NCBI RefSeq assembly: GCF_022201045.2
Contig: NC_068558.1
Coordinates: 3,997,501 to 4,061,500, forward strand
Reading direction: 5' to 3'
Origin: Citrus sinensis
Taxonomy: Eukaryota > Streptophyta > Magnoliopsida > Sapindales > Rutaceae
Length of the DNA stretch: 64,000 nt
Notes under the pieces: model-generated
Databases searched by the model: none
What the model was told of the DNA's origin: nothing
Seen by the model: only the letters and a program-made list of their open reading frames with translations
Position numbers and translations under genes: made by a program
Shown: positions 52,222-64,000 of the stretch, in pieces
How positions within the stretch are numbered: the first letter of the stretch is position 1
Layout of the letters: every line of letters starts with the position of its first letter

Positions 52222-53191
52222 AATTGAAGAGTATTTGCAGAAGGTATTGCTGCCTAAACCTTATCCTACATTCTAGGCCATGTTCTTCGATTAAGAGTGT
52301 ACGTGGGAGTGTGGTGCGGTAATTAGACTGCTAAAGCCTTTAACTGTTAAAGTGTTTCGTAACACTTTTAGTTGGATTTTAACAGCCACTCGGCCTTTGG
52401 CGGAGTGGTTGGGGTTGCTGTCCTCCAATTTAGAGGACAACAGTTTGAACCCCCACAAATATATTGTGGGGTTATTTTATTCCTCAATTAAATTTGAGTG
52501 AAAATAATTTTCTTTCTTACCTAAGTGTGAGGAGTAGATATCTTCGAATATTTATGAGAGTTAAAATTTGGACAGCGCTCTATTAGTATTGATGTAAATT
52601 AGTCTCAGTAATAGTCTAATTTGTAAATATCAATTATAGTCTTATGTAATATGAGTTCTAATTTGAGTAATAATTTCATGTAATAAAAAAAAAGTTAAAT
52701 TTTAACAACTCAACAGATTTTTTTTTTTGTTTCAACTGTGTTAAATTATTAAATTAACCTTATGTATTATTCAATTTCAATTTTATCCTCCTCATTGCAT
52801 TGCATTGTGTAACTATCTGACTCTCCTCAAGATCTGAGATTTTTTTCCTTACTGTTTCTGTCAGCTAATCGGCACCATTGCTTTGTGTAATATTTAGATT
52901 TCCGAACCGAGCTGACAGGTCTTGACTGACTTTTGACGGTAATTTCAGTCGAAGTGTGTGTTTACCCCAAAAAAGAAAAAGAAAAAAGGAGAATCAAACC
53001 CACTTGTTTTATCAGAATCCAAATGCAACCCTGAACTCTGACATGGAAGGCAATACAAACAATGTTGTGCAACATGTCTTGTAACGATATAGTACATAGG
53101 CAAATTCACTCAACTTATACAACTCAATCTAATAAAATTACAAAATTTGTGCTAATGCCCGTAAAGAATTGCGTTGAATTCTATTGTCCGG
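52222..53191. other. Region between HemW promoter and ELP3 3' end
   Basis: About 970 bp holding the HemW promoter, a SINE-like copy at about 52.39 kb and the end of the ELP3 3' untranslated region. No gene is seen. Confidence 0.55.
52388..52545 (+). mobile_element. tRNA-derived SINE-like element, copy 2
   Basis: tggcggagtgg (52399-52409) matches the polymerase III A box, and agtttgaacccc (about 52442-52453) a B box, at tRNA-like spacing. A Leu/Ser-tRNA-like extra arm (tcctccaatttagagga) lies between. The tail is T/A-rich (aaaataattttctttcttac), similar to the tail of the copy at 13.1 kb. It is not a functional tRNA: there is no clean acceptor stem. Ends are approximate. Confidence 0.6.
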
Positions 53192-56169
<2,978 letters not shown>

Positions 56170-58294
56170 ATTGAGCAAGAAAAAAGGGGACGGAAACCTC
56201 TACTTTTTTTTTTTTTTTGATATTGACGGAAACCTCTACTTAAAAAAAAAAAAGCGAGCGTATGGAAATTATTAGCTTCTGCTATTCCAAGTGAAAAATG
56301 AAAACTATGTCGTTTCGTGCGAGGGTAACTTACACTGAAAACCCTTACTGTTTCATGAAACTTCAGAACAACCTGTAGTTAGCAAAATTCGTTAACTAAC
56401 ATGTACACAAGTTCGATAATAAAATTGCAATGACTTTTCACTTAAAAATCTTAAAAAGATAAATATTTGTTCTATTCTTAGCTCTCTATGTTAAAATTTA
56501 TGTTATTTTTTAAGTTATATAATATCTTATGTGACCTTACTTACAAGACGTTGTCATGTAATCACAACTTGTTAAAAATACATGGTATATTTTGAGACAA
56601 ATATTACTTTAATCTAAATTCAGTTTTTATTTTTATTTTTATCTTTTGAGTTAAAATTAAATTTGCTATTGATCAATATAGAGGTTGAAGATGACTAAAT
56701 ATGTTTTTAGTTTTGTATTATGAAAAAAAGAATGTTATTTATGTACTTTTCTATAATTTTTTTTCATAATATAAGGTATTAAATTTTGTATTTCATTCAC
56801 GATCTATAATTTAGATAAAAAAAGCATAACTCATCTTAAATCATATTAATTTTAGCCTTTTTGTTATTGATCCAGATTTTCACCGTATAAAATAAAGCAG
56901 TGAAAGCAATGAGGAATAGTAACCTATTTCCCTAATACAAAATGCAAAAGAGCAACACAAACCTTATTTATATTTAGGTAAAAAGTATTGATATATTTAT
57001 TAGTAAAGACCAAAACAGCCAATTAAAATAAAATACATTAAAGTAGACTTATCTAAATTATACGATAAAATATAGTTGTACCTAAAATCACTTATTAATG
57101 TAATGGCCGTTACATAACAAATAATCTTTGTGGTCGTGAATATTTAACATTGGTCAATACAATTTAATTAAGTTAGAAACCATGTAAATAATCATGTCAA
57201 TCTATAAAATGGGAAACATAAATACAACACTTATTATGCAACAAGAAAATAAATCATAATTCTTTTGTTGAAATAATGTCATAATCCTACAAGACACATT
57301 CACCTATAAACACAATGGTGATGCGAAAAGAGGATCGTTGTGTTTCCAATTTTCACTAAGGGCTAGTTTGATAATATTATAACTTTAAAATAATTGTTGT
57401 TAGATTTACTGTAGAAATAATCAATTATAAAAAAAGTTAAATGTTTGATAAAATTTATTTTTAAAAAATTTGTAAGTTTTAAAAACAGTCATATGTATTT
57501 GATAAATCTTATCTTTAACCTACTGTAAGAATATAAATAATTAAATTGAACAAATGTTTAATAAAATTTATTTATATATTTATAAATATGTACATAAAAT
57601 ATTTTTTATTGTATATATAATAATTGATAACTAAAATAAATGTTTTATATTATTAATTTTATTTTTTCATCTCTATATAATTAGTAGTAATAATAGTCTC
57701 TTTAAAATTAATAATTTTATTTCCTAATTAATAATAATAATTTAGATTTTTATTGTATATGAGGGTATATATATAATTATATTAAGTATAAAATTGATTC
57801 TTAAAATTAAAATTTAAAAAATTATTCTTTTTCTAATTTTTAAAATTTATAAGATAGAATAATTTTATCAAAAATAAATTTTAAAAAATTTATTAAACAC
57901 TAAAATTAATTTTTAATTTTTAATATTATTTTTAAACTTTTAAAAATAACCTCAAATGGTCCTAATAGTCAATGGCCATTAGAAAAAATAAAATAAAATT
58001 GGAGACTTAAATGATTGGGTAACAAATAAGGGCTGAAGTGAAATTAACCAATACACTTATTTTCTCGAAGTACGCAGTTCCTCCCCGGCGGAATGCTGGA
58101 GTGTCCTTCGGCGCAGAGGGAAATTGTTTTGCCGCTCACAGCATAAACTCGTCTTCTACAGGCGAGCTTTGCGACATACAGCATATACATACATCGACTT
58201 CCGGAAACTAAATTTTGATTTCCAGAAAACAAAAATATTCGTTTCCGAAAAGCCGGGCAGCCGCAGGAATAAGATAATAGAAAACACAAAAAAC
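56170..58294. other. Divergent promoter region between ELP3 and TEL2
   Basis: About 2.1 kb of very AT-rich DNA between two start codons, so it carries both promoters. GC-richer, gene-like sequence at each end (56100-56170 and about 58070-58290) fits 5' leaders. I see no transposon ends and no other gene. Confidence 0.6.
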
Positions 58295-61200
58295 ATGGAG
58301 AACGATTCAAAGAAAAGAAGGAGAGAACTAGAAACTAGAATCATTGAAAAGGTCGGAGAAGTTATCACAGCTGTTAAAAACGCCAACCGCGTTGACGAAG
58401 TCATTTGCGCTCTTCATTCGATTGCTTCGCTTCTCTTCCCCATCGATTCTTGTCTTCTCTCAGGTCTGAGTCGCAAGCACTCCATATATTTTTTGAAGTT
58501 TCAGTTACTTAATTCGTTGTTCGGTTGCCTAGAAAATGTAGGAAAGTGTTTAATGTGAAGCGATATAGAAAATTTGACTTTGAAGTTAACAAAATCAGCA
58601 GTTGACTTGTCTTCGGGAACTGAGAACTTATTAATAACTAAATTAAGTTTGCAGTTGAAAACTTAAGCTTATTATTGTTGTTATTCTATTTTGCTTATGA
58701 ATGCTAGTGATTAGCTTATATATATTGGTGAACTGCAGGTGTTATTGATCAGCGTTACAGAGATCAGGTTTGTCTTATTCATTTCACTGGAGGGGAATTC
58801 TCACAACTCAGAGAGCAATTGTTTTTCTAAAATTACTCGATTTTATTTATTTGATGCTTTCTGGTTTCGGTGTGTGTAGGTCCTTAGTGCAAAGGTTCCT
58901 TGTGCAAATGAAAGGGACGATTTGTGGCAGGTATTCTACCAAGGGCCTGCATTTTCAACATTGGCTCGCTTTTTATTGCTTGGTAATTTTTTTTTTTTAA
59001 ATTGCCTTGCTCTTATGCTTCAATAGTATTTTTTCACATTCATAATATAAAGCTTCAGGATAAGATGGATTTTTTACTCTACTGATTTCTTATTTGCTTC
59101 TTTATATGATACTTGGTAGAGCATGCAAGTTTTATAATTTCTAAAGGTGTGACTGAGCCAAGTGAAAGGTGAATTGAACTTGTTTGAAAAATAATTTAAA
59201 AAAAAAGGATAGATACAGATTAAAGGGTTGCAAGAGAATACACATTTATAATGGTCGCATTCAGGGAAGTTTAGCTGAACACACATGATATTTTAGCTAT
59301 TTTGTAGAAGGTCGTATGTAAACTTAGATTTGTGGACAAGCTGATGATTGAACAGAATCATATGTTCATGAATGATGAGTGGATGACTTGTTCATACGGA
59401 TGGAAGTTAACATGGGGTAGAGGTGATGGCTGATGGTTTGATTTTTATGCTTGAGGAAGATTTAGCTCTTTTTGTACTATTTGATCCCCAGTGTTATTAT
59501 GTATGTTGTATTTTGCATGTCCATTATTGCTTATAATATTGCTATTGCATGCAGATGTGGCTTCAAATTGGCTAGCTTGTTTCCCCTTTTCAGCACGGAA
59601 ACATGTCTATGATATTTTTTTTGTTAATGGGCTAGCTGTTGAGGTTGCTCAGACTCTGGTTCCTTGTCTGCAGCAGAGTAGAAGTGATGTTATTGATATT
59701 AATGCTATTCAGTCAAATGTGGAAAGGTATGAGTAAAAGCTTTGTTCTGTTTGCTATTTAAATATATTTGCATGCATCTTGAGGATGCTACATTGTTTCA
59801 TCTGATATATACTACAGTATAGATGGTTTATTGTGGTATGTTAGGCTTTGCTGTAAGAATTGCAGTATGACCATCATATTTAATCGAATGGACACTCATG
59901 TAACAAATTTCTATTTTTTTTTATTTAGCGTATGATGACGAACTGATGACAATCATACGAATTTCTAATGTTTCATCATATTTGATCAAGCACTTTAACA
60001 AACTTCTAAGCTTTTATGACAGATTAGTCGTACTTTGCTTGCTTGAAAACAATGGAGTGCTCCAGATGGCTCGAGAATTTAGCGTAACTAGCATGTCAGA
60101 AGATTCTACTAATGGATGGCCGAGGCCAATTATTTCTAGGGTGGCACAGCTTGTAGCATCTGTTCCTGACAAAGCAGGGCTGAGGGCGCCAACTTCACTC
60201 TCATCACAGTATCCTTATGCTCTTATGTATTGGATGTTGTGTGGTTTGTCATTTATATCTACATGTTTATGTGTGTGCTTTGGCAAGTTATGTTCTATTC
60301 AGCTATAGTTTGATTTCCACTTATCCAATCTTAGTAACGGACTAGGCAACACACTATTATTATTTCTTTATAGGCTGACCATTTCTTTATAACTATCATT
60401 GATCATTTGTTTACTCTTTACAAGTGTCTCGTAGTTTGTTCTTCAAGCAGCTAACCATTCAACTTCTATTGGGAGCAGAAGAAAGGGCTATCACACTTTC
60501 AGATAAAGAAGCTTCCTTCGGCATATCTGAAACAGATGGTACTTTGCTGTTTGTAGGGGAAACATTTTGTCGCATTTGTAGACGTGGTTCTTCAGGTAAC
60601 TTCAATATATCATGCACAGTTATTCCCAAGTTATATTTTTTTATGAAACAAGAAAAGGATTTTGCACATACGTCTTATCATGTTGTATTTGTGTCGTGAC
60701 AACACTGGATGGTCAAACTGGCTACAGCTGAGGAAGGCATCCAGTTTCCTGATGAATTTTCCTTGAGAATTTACTATTTCCGGATAAATTTTCTTTATTT
60801 CTTTCTGCTGGATGGATGGTACTAGAGTTGGCACTGAGTAACTAATTTCTCTATTTGCCAGATGTACTGTTACATGAAGTTATTTCTCAGATTTTTAGAC
60901 ACGTTCGGCAAGTCTTATTGTCCAACAGTGATGCTGATCTCACAGAATTGTTTGGGTCAAACCCTGGATCCCAGGTCTGGTCGAAGATAATGGGAGCAAT
61001 TAAAGACCCTTATACTGTTGAAAGAATGTCTGAACTGCTTTTGCATCAGCTGGCATCTGAGCATGTCACTGATGTTGAAGCATATTGGATTATATGGTTA
61101 ATGTTTCATCAGATCTTTTACCAACAGACATCAGTCAGGTCAGTGGACAAACTTACCATTTATTTTCTTTTACCATGTGAAGAGATCTCTCTCTCTGCCT

Positions 61201-64000
61201 GCCTCTCTCTTGTTGCATTAGACCATCCAGAATTTAATAAAGTGACAATTGACAATTCATTTCATGTGAAATTAAATGGTATGAAACCATGAAAAATTTG
61301 CAGTATATCAATTGTGTAATGTGTAATCTTGAAATTTTGAAATCTTCCTAGAAACTGCAGGAGATATTTCTTGTGTATGCCTTTTGCTTCTCCTCCCTCC
61401 TCTCTGCCTCGTTCTCCTTCAGATGTACTTCCTTACTTTCTGTTTGTTTTCTTTCAGAGGAAGAGAAAAAGAAAGAAGCAGGGGGTTTGTGCTGAGAGGA
61501 GGATGTTCTGTGATAGACAGTCCCTTCTCTATCTCTAATGAATTGGGATTGATTGACATTGTAGTTTATCGTACATAAAGTAGGATTGGAATTTAAGAAT
61601 TTTGCTTGAAAACTTTGATCCTCTATAATTACTTGCAAAATTATGAGAGATAAAACAGACAGATGTTTAGGTGACTGTAATTTTTATCTGGTGCAACTCA
61701 AACTTTCTACCCAATTCTTCGTATACATGTGGAACGTACTTTTATTTATTTTTTCTTTTGCTGATGAATGCATTGAGCTTTTGCTTCCAATGATAGTGGA
61801 TGTCAATTTTTTTTTCTTTTTTGCTTCGCAAGGTCTATGTTTGTGGATAAATTTTTACTGTGGAAAGTATTTCCTGTTTGTTGCCTTCGATGGATTCTCC
61901 AATTCGCTGTTTTTGGCTGCCCACCTGTTGCTGATCCGCTATCAAAGGATCATGAAACCGTAGGTCTTATAGACACTGTGCAGCGTCTGGTAGCCGTATG
62001 GTCGAAGAAGGAGTTTGTGCAGTTGGCCACAATGGAGCAGCAAGCATGTATCCTCTCTCATTCCTTTAATTGTCTGATTCTGATTTAATGATGTATGTTA
62101 CAGAACAAGTTGGCGAATATAAGTAAATTTTTTATATATGAGAAATCCTGCTGCATTAAAAGAAATGTTCTATACTTCCGGGTTTCCTGCTTCAAAATGT
62201 TCACGAGATTTGGTATTGAACTTCCATTCTTTTATTGCATTTTACTTCTTTTCGGATCTTGTAACCCCTTAATTTCCAAAATAGATTTAACAGCCGCTGT
62301 AGGCCTTTGCCTGGAGAAGATGTCAAAAGAAGAACTAGACGAGACTACGGATGTTTTGCGCTTGATCCTTCCAGGAGTTAGCTGTAGATTCTTGTTCCTT
62401 TGCTTTTGGTTGTCTCATACAATGCTATTGGGTGTATATTTTCTTATATAATTTCTTTTCTTTTTTGGGTGGCTGCCAGGCAGGCTGGAAAGCCCTCTTC
62501 ATCTAGTTCGGAAAATGGCTAGTGCTGTTGCGTTAACATTATCTAAAGTAATCGATCCAAAAAACCCTCTATATCTTGATGATAGCTTGACTGGGGACAT
62601 CATTGACTGGGAGTTTGGATTCACGACCAAGAAGAATCTGCCAAACTCAAATTTCACGGAAGAGACTCTTGATGATATAAAGATATCAGCAACCTCTATG
62701 CGAGAAGAGAAAGTCAAATGCATAACCAATGCTGAGAATAATAAGAAAGGTAGAAAGAACAAATCATCTGAATATAAGTTGGTTGATCCAGATGAAATTG
62801 TTGATCCAGCTACACTAAATTATCGGTCAGTCTCTGATCAAGATGACGATAATGCAAGTGAGAATTCTGATTCCTCGAGCGACTCATCTTTACAGCCATA
62901 TGACTTGTCAGATGATGATGATGATTTAAAGAGAAACTTTTCACAGTTGGTTGATGTAGTTGGAGCTCTGCGGAAATCTGATGATGCTGATGGGGTGAGT
63001 CATTTCAATTTGTTGGTCTTTTTTTGTCTCAAAATGTTTTTATGACATTTTGAAATTCAAGTATTAGTTTGGGTTTGTAGGAGCTCCACAGCTTAATGCA
63101 TTGAGACCTTTTTCAGGAACATTGATGCTAGATGATTTATTATCATTCATTCAATCTGTTGAATGAAATAATCTGGTGAAATATATAGTTGGCAATCACA
63201 AAATTGTAGATGTCATTGGTCTGAAGATCTCACAAATTCAGTCATGCATGCTATCTGTAAATCAACTTTATGTACGGCTTTCATCGTTATCTTTTTGATA
63301 CTTGTGTTTGCTCTTGCAGTTGGAGAGGGCTCTTGATGTTGCTGAAAAACTTGTTCGAGCATCACCTGATGAACTTAAACATTTAGCAGGTGATTTAGTT
63401 AGAAATCTTGTACTGGTTCGTTGCTCTGACTTGGCTGAAGAAGGTGAAGAAGAATCAGCTGAAGAGAAGAGGCAGAGAGCCTTGGTTGCCTTGGTTGTCA
63501 CATGTCCATTTGAGTCCCTTGATACTCTGAACAAACTGCTATATTCTCCCAATGTAGATGTCAGCCAACGCATAATGATACTTGATGTCATGACAGAGGC
63601 AGCTCAGGAGCTTGCTAACTCCAAAACTACGAAACCTAAGCATCAGCCAAATGCCCTCATATCAACCATTTCAGAGGCTCAATCCTGGTTCTTGCCTAGT
63701 AGCACAGGATCCCCTGGGGCAGGTGCCTGGAAAGAGGTCTCAGGGACAGGAACCCTGCTAAACTGGTCAAATTGTTATGAGAGAGAACTTCCATCAAAGC
63801 GTGGTCAGATCAAGAAAGGGAAGACACGCAGATGGAGCCTCAGATCAGCTAATATGTCAGAAAACCATGTGGAATGGTCCCATAATAAATTTCCTCTATA
63901 TGCAGCGGCTTTTATGCTTCCTGCCATGCAGGGATTTGATAGAAAAAGGCATGGTGTTGACTTACTTGGGATGGATTTTATCGTTTTGGGGAAACTCCTC
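58295..64000 (+). CDS. TELO2: TEL2/TELO2 homologue, telomere length regulation protein (3' end cut)
   Basis: Eleven exons start here: 58295-58463, 58739-58767, 58880-58982, 59555-59726, 60023-60208, 60435-60595, 60862-61138, 61833-62047, 62285-62383, 62480-62994 and 63320 to beyond 64000. They read 869 residues in frame; relatives are about 1,000 long. An N-terminal helical-repeat region is followed by an acidic Ser/Asp linker (DNASENSDSSSDSS) and then the TEL2 C-terminal domain (starting LVRASPDELKHLAGDL; SLDTLNKLLYSPNVDVSQRI; ending at GMDFIVLGKLL). TEL2 works with TTI1 and TTI2 to stabilise PIKK kinases such as TOR, ATM and ATR. It matches the gene I recall as At3g48470 (embryo lethal). 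The M at 58295 is used because the frame upstream has only a TTG. Exon 9 to 10 (T|GC) uses a donor GTAGAT. Confidence 0.92.

Noticed and set aside
52388-52470. Genuine tRNA gene
   Set aside because: Only the A and B boxes fit. There is no 7-bp acceptor stem or anticodon arm that closes, so a SINE is the better reading.
58124-58294. 57-residue in-frame N-terminal extension of TEL2
   Set aside because: It begins with TTG. The first ATG in frame is at 58295, and conserved TEL2 sequence starts after that.

Overview
This window is nuclear DNA from a dicot plant. The evidence is the AT-rich intergenic sequence, the GT/AG introns in almost every gene, and the plant-specific families: callose synthase, REM-type B3, GDSL lipase, HAL3 and AZG purine permease. 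The protein sequences look like a rosid tree (Citrus-like), but the species cannot be fixed from sequence alone. I see no prokaryotic operon, CRISPR array or viral genome.

Layout, left to right. (1) 1-11007, minus: the 5' ten coding exons of a callose synthase (GSL8/CALS10 type); the rest runs off the left edge, and a LINE fragment lies in its last visible intron. (2) 13.5-17.0 kb, plus: HAL3-type phosphopantothenoylcysteine decarboxylase, divergent from the callose synthase, with a Mutator-like MITE in its coding intron. (3) 18.5-19.8 kb, plus: two-exon GDSL esterase/lipase. (4) 20.3-25.1 kb, minus: a two-B3-domain protein whose middle is built from tandemly duplicated exon pairs. (5) 25.1-31.2 kb: transposon territory (a 1.5 kb element with 111-bp terminal inverted repeats, and a decayed LINE). 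(6) 31.4-33.1 kb, minus: intronless AZG2 purine permease. (7) 36.2-43.1 kb, minus: 20-exon kelch protein of the KLHDC4 type. (8) 46.5-48.9 kb, plus: nine-exon protein with a signal peptide, one C2H2 motif and one C-terminal membrane helix. (9) 50.6-52.2 kb, minus: HemW-like radical SAM protein. (10) 53.2-56.2 kb, minus: ELP3, the catalytic Elongator subunit. (11) 58.3 kb to the right edge, plus: TEL2/TELO2 homologue, cut by the window end.

The genes are mostly independent housekeeping or developmental genes, not a pathway. From memory of Arabidopsis locus numbers, AZG2, the kelch gene and ELP3 are consecutive there (At5g50300-At5g50320), and the GDSL and TEL2 genes are neighbours (At3g48460/At3g48470). 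The window therefore looks like an ancestral block that Arabidopsis has split between two chromosomes. All exon models were built by hand from splice signals and reading-frame continuity. Each complete model gives an open frame with phases that add up, but none has transcript support here.
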